Assembly: GCA_038087015.1 (NCBI GenBank)
Contig: JASBNA010000023.1
Span: forward strand, 310,001-374,000
Source: Cerrena zonata
Taxonomy: Eukaryota; Basidiomycota; Agaricomycetes; Polyporales; Cerrenaceae
DNA: 64,000 nucleotides
Reading direction: 5' to 3'
Shown here: positions 9,877 through 19,252 of the stretch, piece after piece
How the letters are laid out: each line of letters begins with the position of its first letter
Position numbering within the stretch: the stretch's first letter is position 1
Position numbers and translations under genes: made by a program
Notes under the pieces: generated by a model
The model's database searches: none
Seen by the model: only the letters and a program-made list of their open reading frames with translations
Told to the model about the DNA's origin: nothing

Positions 9877-10384
9877 TTTAAATAGATACTTTTTTTAATT
9901 CATTTTTCATCGAAAAGGCTGATTTCATTCATTCACTTCTTTTTTTTGATTAAAGTTTATAGTTTGAAAAATCCTATACATAAATAATCTTGATTGGTTT
10001 TCAGTATACAGATTACGAACACCTCTTCCCAGGGTATTCAATCACCGATATCTGCCCTTTGAGCCTTGTTATCGAATTAAAGTCACGCGACACAAAGTAT
10101 CAATATTCCCCTTACATTGTTAAGCTTCTCATTAGAAAGAAAAACTCGTTGAAAGCCAAAAAAAAAGGTACAAATCAGGCATATGGAGGATGGGGAAATA
10201 GAAAAAAAAAAAAAAAAACAGAATCTCTAGATGCTGAAGAACAGACTTGTCGGATACTTTACTCATTGTATGGTTACTTCTTGATTGAGAATTGGGAAAG
10301 AAGACTCGATTTTTGTGGGCGGAAGGAGCTTAAGTATAGATTTCACATTGAGTTTTACGAGTCCAATAGCTAGATAATCAAATA
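9877..10384. other. intergenic region upstream of the mannosyltransferase
   Basis: 508 bp with A-rich tracts (an A run near 10202-10218). An open frame here lacks an ATG start, contains low-complexity lysine runs and shows no family features, so it is not called. Confidence 0.5.
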
Positions 10385-11971
10385 ATGTTGGGCTGGCAGT
10401 TAGTAAGACGACGGTTATCTGTCAGAAGAATAGCTCTACTATCCTTGCTAGCGGTCATTTTGATCGTGACTTATTCACATGTGGTAACTTTGCTACTGTT
10501 GGATTCGTATCCAGTTAATATGAATGGTAAGATTGAGCTATTGAAGTCCAAGGTCCATTATAGTAATGATCCATTACCACCGCTTAATGCGCACGAGTTG
10601 GAAGGCTACGGAGGGGGATCCCACAAGCAAAATCCAAAAGAGAAAGAAAAGACGGAAGGGCCTAAAGATAAGCCAAAAGGAGAAGAAAAAGAGTTAGAAA
10701 AGGATAATAGACCAAGTAAAATGTCCATGAAAGAGTACGTTTTCAATATTAAAGATATTGAAAATGGCCAATCACATTTCTTGCAGGAGGTTGAATTCGA
10801 CAAAATGGGCCAATTCGAAAGTTATGGTATCAAGTTCAATAATAAAGAAGTAGGAAAAGCTTCCAAAGGTCAGATAAATATAACCATTCCTGAATACGAT
10901 CCTTTTTATAAACGGGAAAATGCAACATTTTTCTCTTTAGTACGAAATGAAGATTTTGTTGGAATGATCGAAGCTATTGAATCTGTTGAAGCAAGATTTA
11001 ACTCAAAGTACCATTATGATTGGGTTTTCGCCAATGATAAACCTTTCCACCCTACGTTTATCAAAGTGATTCAGACCCTTGTAAGTGGACAAGCTCATTT
11101 TGTTGAGATCCCCAAAGACTATTGGTCATACCCTAAATGGATTGACCAATCAAAGGCTGCTGAAGTTAGAAGACAGATGAAGGAAGACAAAATTAAATAC
11201 GGGGACTCTGAAGCTTATAGACACATGTGCAGGTTCAATGCTGGTTTATTCTATAGACTACCGATAATGAAAAATTATAGATTTTATTGGAGAGTTGAGC
11301 CAGAAATTAGGTTCAACTGTGATATATTCGAAAAAGATTGGTTCAAATATATGAATGAGAATAATAAAAAGTATGCTTTTACGATGGCTCCCTTAGAATT
11401 ACATACAACTGTGGTTGGGTTGTGGGATACCGTTCAAAATTTTGCTAAAAAAAATAAGAAACTCATTGCTAAAGATAATAACATGGGGTTTTTGTCCGAA
11501 GATGGTGGAACTACTTACAATATGTGTCATTTTTGGTCTAATTTTGAAATTGGTGATATGGATTTTTACCGACTGGAACCTTATATGAAATTTTTCGATT
11601 TGATTGATAAAGAAGGCGGAATTTATTATTCAAGATGGGGTGATGCTCCAATTCATTCGATGGCCGTATCTCTACTATTAAGTAAAGATGAATTATTATT
11701 CTTAGAAAATACCGGGTACTACCATAAACCAAATGGTGACTGTCCTCATAATCCAGAAATCAAATCTGCTAGAAGATGTGCATGCATAGCCGTGGATGAT
11801 TTTACCTGGGATAAAAGCTCTTGTATCCCAAAATGGTTTGAAATTCACAATTTTGAAAAACCAGATTATGCTCCCAAATACAAATTTGTTAATCAACATC
11901 ATCCTCCCGAAGAAAAGGAAACCGAAAATGAAGATGATGATTCTCATCTTCTCGAAGACGATAATGAATAA
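10385..11971 (+). CDS. alpha-1,2-mannosyltransferase, KRE2/MNT1 (GT15) family
   Basis: A 528-residue type II Golgi membrane protein. A short basic cytosolic tail (RRRLSVRR) precedes one transmembrane anchor (about 16-39). A Lys/Glu-rich stem follows (about 75-115), then the GT15 catalytic domain (about 165-500). Family motifs are FSLVRNED (183-190), YDWVFANDKPF, YRHMCRF followed by YWRVEPEIRF with the catalytic-centre Glu305, and a C-terminal GDCPHNP block with paired cysteines. The enzyme adds alpha-1,2-mannose to O-linked and/or N-linked glycans of secreted proteins, using GDP-mannose and Mn2+. The protein ends in an acidic EDDDS-type tail. Which paralogue (MNT3/4/5 or KTR type) it is cannot be decided here. 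Confidence 0.9.
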   Translation: MLGWQLVRRRLSVRRIALLSLLAVILIVTYSHVVTLLLLDSYPVNMNGKIELLKSKVHYSNDPLPPLNAHELEGYGGGSHKQNPKEKEKTEGPKDKPKGEEKELEKDNRPSKMSMKEYVFNIKDIENGQSHFLQEVEFDKMGQFESYGIKFNNKEVGKASKGQINITIPEYDPFYKRENATFFSLVRNEDFVGMIEAIESVEARFNSKYHYDWVFANDKPFHPTFIKVIQTLVSGQAHFVEIPKDYWSYPKWIDQSKAAEVRRQMKEDKIKYGDSEAYRHMCRFNAGLFYRLPIMKNYRFYWRVEPEIRFNCDIFEKDWFKYMNENNKKYAFTMAPLELHTTVVGLWDTVQNFAKKNKKLIAKDNNMGFLSEDGGTTYNMCHFWSNFEIGDMDFYRLEPYMKFFDLIDKEGGIYYSRWGDAPIHSMAVSLLLSKDELLFLENTGYYHKPNGDCPHNPEIKSARRCACIAVDDFTWDKSSCIPKWFEIHNFEKPDYAPKYKFVNQHHPPEEKETENEDDDSHLLEDDNE

Positions 11972-12035
11972 TACAACTGTAATAAATAGATCACTGTAAT
12001 AAATATTTAATACTATGAATAACTATATACACTCA

Positions 12036-12401
12036 CTAACCTTCACTACCTAGTCTTTTCGTTTCTAACATTAATTCATATAATTGATTCACTTGTTCCG
12101 GTGACATCTTATCCAAGTCTTCTTGACTCAATTTTCCTTCTTGCCATGAGCCTCCATCCAAATTTTTCAAGTAATCTTGCCACTGGGTTAAAAACCCAAC
12201 GATATGCAATGGGTTGTCGATATTTTGATGGGCTTTAAATTCGGCTTTCACGTATTCATCGCCCAAAGATCTTAATTCAATGGGTAACTTATGCACATGG
12301 GTTCTCAATATAGCCTTGTAGAGTTTCAAAGGTGGCAACAACGGAGGAGCTTTCCTTTCCGGGCGACGAGGCCTTATCATTCTAACTAAAGTTGGTCTCA
12401 T
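12036..12401 (-). CDS. SDH7: succinate dehydrogenase assembly factor 3 (ACN9 family)
   Basis: A 121-residue mitochondrial-matrix assembly factor for complex II. It protects the iron-sulfur subunit Sdh2 during maturation. The LYR-like LYKAILRTH motif, [25 protein letters not shown] and a C-terminal [13 protein letters not shown] helix match Sdh7/ACN9/SDHAF3 along their whole length. The N-terminus ([17 protein letters not shown]) is Arg-rich and lacks acidic residues, as expected for a mitochondrial presequence. I chose the ATG at 12401; the frame opens only two codons further upstream. A Rap1-type GGTACGGGTGT box lies about 107 bp upstream. Confidence 0.9.
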   Translation of the reverse strand: MRPTLVRMIRPRRPERKAPPLLPPLKLYKAILRTHVHKLPIELRSLGDEYVKAEFKAHQNIDNPLHIVGFLTQWQDYLKNLDGGSWQEGKLSQEDLDKMSPEQVNQLYELMLETKRLGSEG

Positions 12402-12620
12402 GGCCAATGTTCGGCGTACCTATTAAACCTTGATGAAGCAGTACCTGCTTGAAAGTTGATCAATCAAAAAAAAAAAAAAAAAAAAAAAACCGAACAAACC
12501 TAGCGACGGTACGGGTGTCTTAACCACGATAATTAATTGTTGCAATACCACCATAGTTAAAGCTTCAGAATATGGGTTCTCTCTTCTCATAGCTTTGTCA
12601 ATCAGAAATAGAAAAGTCAA

Positions 12621-12656
12621 TACATGTTTGCATGTATGCATGTATGCATGTTTGCA
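12621..12656. repeat. short CATGTATG-type tandem repeat
   Basis: About four imperfect 8-bp units built on CATGTATG/CATGTTTG, ending in TTTGCA. This is a simple repeat in non-coding DNA. Confidence 0.6.
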
Positions 12657-13190
12657 ACTAGTCAGAAGCTGTACGGGTGCACCGTATATACCAATTTAGT
12701 AGCCTATATCCCAATTTTGCAATCATACTATAGACAATAGAAGGCCCTGCTAAAACCCTCCGATTAAGTTTGTATCAGAGTACCCCCACATAGCGTAACT
12801 AATCTGGAGAATCCAAAACAATAGTTACTTGGCTTACTGGAATTGGTAAGTTTGCATCTTCTTAAAGTAAGCCCAGCTAGATCAGCCAACTAGTTAATAT
12901 TTTCTGTACCGTACATCTTTCTTGTCCTTTAGCTGTCAACTTGTCATCTTGATCAAAAACGTAAGCCTCCCAACTCCCGTTGATCAGTGATGTATTCGCC
13001 CGTTGGTTCGGGTCAAGGCTTAATACCTATCCAGGTACTCTTTTGATACGTGCAAAACGCAGCCACCACTCCTCATTCCAAGCTCAGTATTGCTAGCCTC
13101 ATCCCAACAACCCAATGCAGCCAAATATAAACATCAGTGGTTCAAGCTTGGGAAATGGTTTGCAAAAATGAAAAGATTGTTCAAAAGGTT

Positions 13191-13214
13191 TCGCACCGAA
13201 ATAGGAAGTTTTCA
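13191..13214 (+). promoter_or_regulatory. shared upstream element, copy 1
   Basis: TCGCACCGAAATAGGAAGTT plus a short T-rich tail lies 222 bp upstream of the OP4-like start. A near-identical copy lies 231 bp upstream of the next secreted-protein gene (16127-16150). In both places TTGCAAAAATG precedes it by a short distance. Co-regulation is inferred. Confidence 0.5.
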
Positions 13215-13412
13215 CTGTTGGAACAAAATTAGTTTACCCGATTAGGAATGAGTTGCACCTATTGTAACAAATGTCTAACTTAATAAATCTAATGAGTTCA
13301 TCTTGTAGTTCATGAATGATTTAAAACCAAGTACAATTCCACTAAACTGGCTTGCAAAGCTTTTCCTACAAACTGGTAACTATCTCCAACTATTAACTTT
13401 CGTTTATACACT

Positions 13413-15431
13413 ATGAGGTTTGGTTTTATATTTACAACCATAACCTTGGTTACTTCTTCACTCGTTGCTGCTAAATCTGATACTAATACTAATGAAATAA
13501 TTGATGTAACTTCGAAAAGAAATGCACAAGAGCTTGACCATGAATGGGCCATTCGTGCTGTTCAAGAAATACTGACCGAATCCAACAGTTTGACTAAAAG
13601 AGATGGTGATATTTTGGATTCTTTAATGAATATGTTGAAAAATTCTAATTTGTTGAACGATTTTGTTGATACTTTGGGCTCAACCAACTCGTCTTCTTTA
13701 TCTAAAGTGGTTACTTCTTCCATCTCATCTGGAAGTTTGAATGTTTCTTCGATTGCTAATGTTATTGAAAACAGTGGGTTAACTAAAAGTTTTTTCAAAT
13801 CAATGTATTCAGATTCCGATAATAACGAATCTCTTATTGATTATTTGAAAGACTCTTCCAACTCTAAGATTAAAAGAAGTATCAAAAGAGACATTTTGGA
13901 AGATTCTAAATCAGACATCTCCAAGAGAGATTTGGATACTATTATTAACATTGTTGAACAAATTTACAACTCTGGTATTATTGGCAAAGTGTATAATTAT
14001 CTCATGAACCATAAAGAGTTTATTGAAGCTGGTGAAAGATTGGTTGTTTCAGTGGTTAAGAAAATTGATTGGAGTAGTTTGTATACTACCATTAAGAACT
14101 CCGGTATTGTTCAATCAATTTTAGAAGATTGGTTTCAAGTCTTGAATCCAGATTACAAGCTAGAGAATTCGTTAAAAGAGCGGACGCTACTCATACCACT
14201 TCCACTGCTTCTTCCGAAACTTCTGACGGTTTAGGTAATATGGTTGACACCTTTTTAGAAGCTGCCGCTGGTGAAAGGGACGATTCTACCTACCACCACT
14301 AAAACTTCTTCTGATTCTTCTTCTACTGGTGGATTATTAGGTAATTTATATAATAATTATCTTGGTGGTGACGATAAGGACTCCACAACTTCATCTACTA
14401 AAAAGGCCACTACTTCTGCTAAAAAGACTGCTGCATCATCTGAAACTGGAGGTTTATTAGATGACTTATTAGGTGGCGGTGACTCTTCTCTTCTGCAACT
14501 GTAACCACCACTTCTGCTAAATCCACCTCTACTGGCGGTGGCTTATTGAGTAACTTGATTGGTGGTTTCTTGAATGATGATGATGACTCTTCTTCAACCG
14601 CTACCACTACTTCTGCTAGATCGACTTCTACTGGTGGTTCATTATTAGGCGGAATTCTTGATTTATTTGATGGCGATGATGATGCATCTGCCACTACTAC
14701 TTCTACTAGATCCACTTCTACTTCAACCGGCGGTTTCTTAAGCGAAATCTTTGATGATCTTTTCGACAGTGATGACAACGATACTGAATCATCATCTGGT
14801 TCTTCTAAGAGTTTATCCTCCGAGTTCTTATCACTCGGTGAAAGTGTATTTGATAAATTATTCGATGGTAATTCATCATCATCCACCTCTTCCTCTTCTA
14901 GTTCCGGTGGTAAAGGTATCTTGGGAACCATATTCGGTATCATTCTTGATGTTATTGAAGAATTACTCGGAGGTGATTCTTCTAGTTCTGGTAACACTAC
15001 ATGGAGTCTGCTTTTAGGTGATATTGTTGACGATATTTTTGGTAACTCAACTTCTTCAAGCACTTCAGGAAGCTCGGGTTCGGGTTCCGGTTTACTTAGC
15101 GAAATCCTTGATGATATTTTTGATGGTGCTGAATCAGGTCTTGGTTTAGTTCTTGAAATTGCAGAAACTATCCTTGATCATTTCTTTGGTACTCTGGTTC
15201 TAGCTCTGGTTCTAGCTCTAGTTCTTCTAACTCTGGTTCTTCAATTTTTGGTTCCTCTTCAAACAAACAAAACTGCTGCTGTGGTAATAAAAAGAGATCG
15301 GAAAAGAAATCTTTAAGAGAATAGTTAGAAGATCGGTTAGAAAAACCATTAAGAAGAGAGCCGACTTATTAGCTATGGCCGATGAAGAGCTTCTTAACCA
15401 TTTGGGTAAAAGACTTCAAGATACGAATTAA
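13413..15431 (+). pseudogene. OP4-like secreted repeat protein, broken in frame five times
   Basis: The first frame encodes a signal peptide (about 1-20), several Lys-Arg Kex2-type sites (SKR, TKR, IKR, SKR) and a helical block (KIDWSSLYTTIKNSGIVQSI) like that of CTG-clade OP4-type secreted proteins. The reading then changes frame at about 14157, 14291, 14488, 15190 and 15320. Summed, four missing bases and one extra base would give 673 codons. The later part repeats a module: Ser/Thr-rich linker, GG, a short hydrophobic helix such as LLGGILDLF, then an Asp run, at least seven times. It ends with a basic Kex2-rich tail. It is either a decaying gene or a badly resolved repeat region. Its neighbour at 16358 carries the same module. 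The OP4 assignment is tentative. Confidence 0.6.
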
Positions 15432-15648
15432 AATGTTTCATTTCTTCCCCCTTTCCTTTTCTTTTAATAACTTTTACGATTTTCTCTATACCTTTTTTAT
15501 AAATTTGTATTTTTAATTCATACCACATTACTATTAACAGACGCAATTGTAAAAGAGCCACCAGGCAATTTCGACTTGTGAAACTTGTGAAAACGTTCAC
15601 CAAATGTTTCTGTAAGGCAGTATTAAACATTAGGTTTGCGGTTCCACT

Positions 15649-15712
15649 GGTTCCATTGGTTCCACTGAATCCACTGAATCCACTGAATCCACTGGTTCCA
15701 CTGGTTTCATTA
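15649..15712. repeat. 9-bp tandem repeat (TCCACTGRT)
   Basis: About seven units alternating TCCACTGGT and TCCACTGAA, non-coding as assembled. The resemblance to Ser-Thr-Asp/Glu coding repeats at 16510-16560 suggests common origin with the neighbouring repeat genes. Confidence 0.6.
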
Positions 15713-16126
15713 CATCCACCAGTTCCTCAATTAGAACCACCCCGCTAAATCTAGCCCAACCCTATGGACTCATATGGCAAAAAACCAAGATTGCAACCCT
15801 CTACTAGAGAACTTGTTTCAGTAATAACTCATTCTCCAAATACAGAAGTATCCAAAACACTTCTAGCCATACTGCAAAAACTAACAATAACTGTCTAAAA
15901 GAACCCAGTGGTCTTACTCCACTTACCACCCGCCAAGTTGATTCAATTATTACCATATTCTACTAAAGGGCCTTGGGTAGCTTTTACCATAAACTGTCAA
16001 TTAGCTTGCGAAAACTTATTGGTAAACCCTGGGTATGTGCAGTCCTCACCCAATACGGTAATTTTTTTTCATGCACTTCATCAATTGTTCAACCTCGAAA
16101 ATATTGCAAAAATGTTAATTTAATTA

Positions 16127-16150
16127 TCGCACCGAATTAGGAAGTTTTTC
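16127..16150 (+). promoter_or_regulatory. shared upstream element, copy 2
   Basis: TCGCACCGAATTAGGAAGTT followed by TTTC, 231 bp upstream of ATG 16358. It matches the copy at 13191-13214 at all but one position of the 20-bp core. Confidence 0.5.
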
Positions 16151-16357
16151 AAATTTGGTTTATAGCAGCATTGGTTTATATTCTTTTATATATCTAGTAT
16201 GGGAAACCCCTACTTTTCAAGTTTGTTACTTGTTACTGGTAATTTGCTTCTTCTTTCTCTAACTCTTTTCCTTGGTTTATACCCTGTACCCCCATTCATT
16301 CGTTTGAAATCATCAAGATTTGTCTGCAAAATATAACTCAAGGGAAGGATATTTAAT

Positions 16358-18631
16358 ATGAAAGTTAATACCTTGTTTCAATCTATAGTGGTGTACACTG
16401 CTGTGGCCCATGCTATTAATCAACAGCAAATTGACTTGGATTCTAATGACAATGGCTTAGCCAAGCGTGGTCTTTTCAGTTCTATATTCGGTTCAAAAAA
16501 TTCAGACTCTGATAACACTGAGTCCACCGAGTCCACTGATTCCACTGATTCAACTAATGCTAATGACTCTATTGATAATGAATCTTCTGCAGTGAGCAAT
16601 TCCACTTCTTCATCTTTATCCTCCTCCTCCTCCTCCTCAGCTTCTTCGACTTTGGTGCCTACTGTTGCAAACGCTGTGGCACAAGCTACTGATTCCTCTT
16701 TGGATTCTTCCTCTTCAGAACCTTCTTCTACTTCTAAAGGTCTCTTGGATAGTCTTTTGGATCCTGATTCTGATTCCTCCAGCTCGCAAAGCTCTTCAAC
16801 TGTTGCTTCTTCATCATCCTCCAGCTCTTCCAGCTTGACTTCATCCTCTGCTGATCCTTCTTCCTCCTCAGATTTCCTTGATGATATTTTAGGCTCCGAT
16901 TCTAGCTCAAGTCCTTCTCAAACCGTTGCCGCTGCCTCAGCTACTGCTGCTTCCCGTCATGGTTTGATGAATTTGATAAAAGGAAATGATTCAAGCTCTT
17001 CAACCGAAGCTTCATCCACCCTTTCTTCAAGTATCGATCCTTCTTCTAGCTCAGATCCTTCTTTACTCAATAAAATCTTAGGTACCAACTCAACTTCAAC
17101 AGAAGATGACGATGATGATGAAGATGAAGAAGACTGTGATGATGATGATGATGGTGATAATACCACAACTACTACTTCCACCCCAGGTGATGGTACTACT
17201 ACTTCATCTCCAACTACTACCACAAGAACTTCATCTCCAACCAACACTACAGTTCCAGATGATGATGATGATGACGATGATGGAGAAGATTGTGACGATG
17301 ATACAACTACTTCATCTCCAACCACAACCGCTATTCCAGGTGGTGATGATGACGATGATACTGCTACTACTACTACTAAAGGGTCTCCTCAAGATAACAC
17401 TACTACTAGAACTTCATCAACCACCACTACTGCTGCTGGTGGTGACGACGATGACGATGACGACGATGACGATGAAGACTGTATTGAAGATGGTACCACC
17501 ACTACACAATCTCCTGGAGATGGAACTATTACCACTACTTCAGCAGCAACAACCACTATTTCAGATCAAACTAATGGTGGCTCAGGTAGTGGCTCAGGTA
17601 GTGGCTCAGGCAGTGGATCAGGCAGTGGATCAGGCAGTGGATCAGGCAGTGGATCAGGCAGTGGATCAGGTGGATCAGGTAGTGGATCAGGTAGTGGATC
17701 AGGCAGTGGTTCTGATGGAAACGTTGTTACCATCACCGAATACTATACTACCACCATTACCACTGTCAAGAATGGTGCACAAACTACTTACACAACTGCA
17801 TTGGCAACTGCTACTACCACTGTTGCAAGCGAATCAGAAAATGACGATGATTATGAATATGTAACTGATGACGACGACGACGACGAATCTTGTGACACTG
17901 CAGTATCTACTGCTACATCTACTGTTGCTGCAGGCTCAGGATCTTCTGGTTCTTCAGGATCTTCTGGTTCCTCAGGATCTTCAGGCTCATCAGGCTCATC
18001 AGGCTCATCAGGCTCATCAGGCTCATCAGGCTCATCAGGCTCATCAGGCTCATCAGGCTCATCAGGCTCATCAGGCTCATCAGGCTCATCAGGTTCAGGT
18101 ATTTCATCAGGTTCTGGATCGGGCTCAAACTCTGGATCAAGTTCAGGTTCTGGCTCAGGTTCATCTACCGATGTTTGCGATGATTATGATAGCGACGATT
18201 ACGATAGTGATGAAGATGATGGAGATTCATGCTCTAACGTCGACTGTGATGATGTTAGTTGTGATGCTGACTCTGGTTCAACCTCTACTGTTACTGCTGC
18301 CACCACTGTTAAAACTACTGCTGCTGCTGAAGCTAAGTATCCAACTACTGTTGCTGCTGGAACTGCTGGAACTGCTGGTGCCGATGACGACTGTGTTCCA
18401 ACCACCGTCACCACCACCGCTACCACCACTGCCTTACAAACCACCACTGCTTATGTTACCGTTGGTGCTAAGAATGTGGAGGATATCAAACAACGTTCCA
18501 ATGAAACCTCAGCATCTGGCTCAGCAGGTTCTGCCTCTGTTGCTCAACAATCTAAGAATGCCGGTAATATCGTCACCACCCCAGGTAGCTTGATAACTGT
18601 CTTGGCTATTGTTATGGCTTCATTATTATAA
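16358..18631 (+). CDS. GPI-anchored Ser/Gly/Asp-rich cell wall protein
   Basis: A 757-residue predicted cell-surface protein. It starts with a signal peptide (about 1-19) and a Kex2-type LAKR site (34-37) followed by GLFSSIF. A Ser-rich region then carries four copies of a short hydrophobic module (GLLDSLL, FLDDILG, GLMNLIKG, LLNKILG), each trailed by Asp/Ser. After that come alternating Asp runs and Thr-rich stretches, a (SG)n block, a YYTTTITTV segment, a long (SSG)n block, Asp/Cys-rich acidic patches and a Thr/Ala-rich stalk. The C-terminus (PGSLITVLAIVMASLL) is a hydrophobic GPI-addition tail. The architecture fits a wall adhesin or structural mannoprotein; no ligand-binding domain is recognised. 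The module is shared with the broken gene upstream. Confidence 0.8.
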   Translation: MKVNTLFQSIVVYTAVAHAINQQQIDLDSNDNGLAKRGLFSSIFGSKNSDSDNTESTESTDSTDSTNANDSIDNESSAVSNSTSSSLSSSSSSSASSTLVPTVANAVAQATDSSLDSSSSEPSSTSKGLLDSLLDPDSDSSSSQSSSTVASSSSSSSSSLTSSSADPSSSSDFLDDILGSDSSSSPSQTVAAASATAASRHGLMNLIKGNDSSSSTEASSTLSSSIDPSSSSDPSLLNKILGTNSTSTEDDDDDEDEEDCDDDDDGDNTTTTTSTPGDGTTTSSPTTTTRTSSPTNTTVPDDDDDDDDGEDCDDDTTTSSPTTTAIPGGDDDDDTATTTTKGSPQDNTTTRTSSTTTTAAGGDDDDDDDDDDEDCIEDGTTTTQSPGDGTITTTSAATTTISDQTNGGSGSGSGSGSGSGSGSGSGSGSGSGSGSGSGGSGSGSGSGSGSGSDGNVVTITEYYTTTITTVKNGAQTTYTTALATATTTVASESENDDDYEYVTDDDDDDESCDTAVSTATSTVAAGSGSSGSSGSSGSSGSSGSSGSSGSSGSSGSSGSSGSSGSSGSSGSSGSSGSSGSGISSGSGSGSNSGSSSGSGSGSSTDVCDDYDSDDYDSDEDDGDSCSNVDCDDVSCDADSGSTSTVTAATTVKTTAAAEAKYPTTVAAGTAGTAGADDDCVPTTVTTTATTTALQTTTAYVTVGAKNVEDIKQRSNETSASGSAGSASVAQQSKNAGNIVTTPGSLITVLAIVMASLL
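17578..17712. repeat. 12-bp coding repeat (Gly-Ser)n
   Basis: Tandem units of the type GGCAGTGGATCA / GGTAGTGGCTCA, about eleven copies, inside the GPI protein gene. They are in-frame and likely to vary in length between strains. Confidence 0.8.
17936..18096. repeat. 9-bp coding repeat (Ser-Ser-Gly)n
   Basis: About seventeen tandem units, mostly TCAGGCTCA, giving a long SSG tract in the GPI protein. Near-perfect identity of the central units implies recent expansion or homogenisation. Confidence 0.8.
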
Positions 18632-19252
18632 GATGCTTGATCTATGACAAAAAAATTGCAAAATACCTTAATACTTAAAAAAGAAAAAAACTACAAAATC
18701 CTTTAAAAGCTAATGATACACGAAAATCTATCTTCACAAATGTATAATACTTAATATCTCTGAATCTATGCTTACAATGGTTATGGTATCAAAACAATTA
18801 ATTGGTTGTATATACCATTTTCTTGCAAAGCAGGGTCTTTCCAAAATATACCTTTTAATTACTTATTTAACTTTCTAATTCTCTGGTCACCCCTTTTTAT
18901 CTTATTTAATTAATTGATGATTATTTCTACTTTTCGATTACTTCAATTTTCGGTGTCATTAACGACAATATTTTTTATAGTTAATTTAATATAAAACTCC
19001 TATGATTTTAGATCAAGTTTTTATCGCTATACTGTAGTAAAAAATGGTACGGGTTTATTGATATTAAAAAAAAAAAAAAAAGAATTGGGGCAAAATTTGA
19101 CAAATAGTACAAGATACTTGTTTAGATTAGAACCAACACATTTTAGGATATATAGAGATAAAAACTATACTAGCGACTAGCTGAAAGAAATACCACCCGA
19201 GAAATAGGGGCACATATCAACCACTTAGAAGAAGAAAAACCCACCAGCCAAA
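18632..19252. other. intergenic region, 3' end of GPI gene to TUL1 promoter
   Basis: 621 bp of AT-rich sequence with an A run near 19067-19081 and a Rap1-like GGTACGGGTTT (19046-19056). No gene is seen. Confidence 0.5.

Larger units (their letters stand above)
12402..13412. other. 1-kb intergenic region, promoters of SDH7 and the OP4-like gene
   Basis: The region holds an A24 homopolymer (12466-12489), two Rap1-type boxes (12508-12518 and 12670-12680) and a short ATGCATGT-type repeat (about 12621-12656). It also contains the TCGCACCGAAATAGGAAGTT element (13191-13210) that recurs upstream of the next secreted-protein gene. I see no gene. Confidence 0.55.
15432..16357. other. intergenic region upstream of the GPI protein
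   Basis: The region contains a 9-bp TCCACTGRT-type repeat (about 15649-15712), which would read Ser-Thr-Gly/Glu if translated and resembles the STESTDSTD stretch of the gene downstream. The shared TCGCACCGAA element lies at 16127-16150. No supportable gene is seen. Confidence 0.5.

Noticed and set aside
9990..10373. 127-codon open frame upstream of the mannosyltransferase
   Set aside because: It begins with TTG, not ATG, contains lysine runs from poly-A DNA and has no family features; it is probably promoter and leader sequence.
14900..15430. Peptide-toxin precursor reading of the Kex2-site-rich OP4-like gene
   Set aside because: Kex2-type sites and hydrophobic helices are common in secreted yeast proteins; nothing in the sequence supports a toxin, and the frame is broken.
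17106..18593. Long Leu/Met/Gln-rich and Ser-Leu-Met-rich frames over the GPI protein gene on both strands
   Set aside because: They are shadow readings of the GAT, TCA and GGC repeats in other frames.
13413..18631. Mobile element or virus-derived origin for the repeat genes
   Set aside because: No terminal repeats, integrase, reverse transcriptase or capsid-like domains; the features are those of yeast wall proteins.
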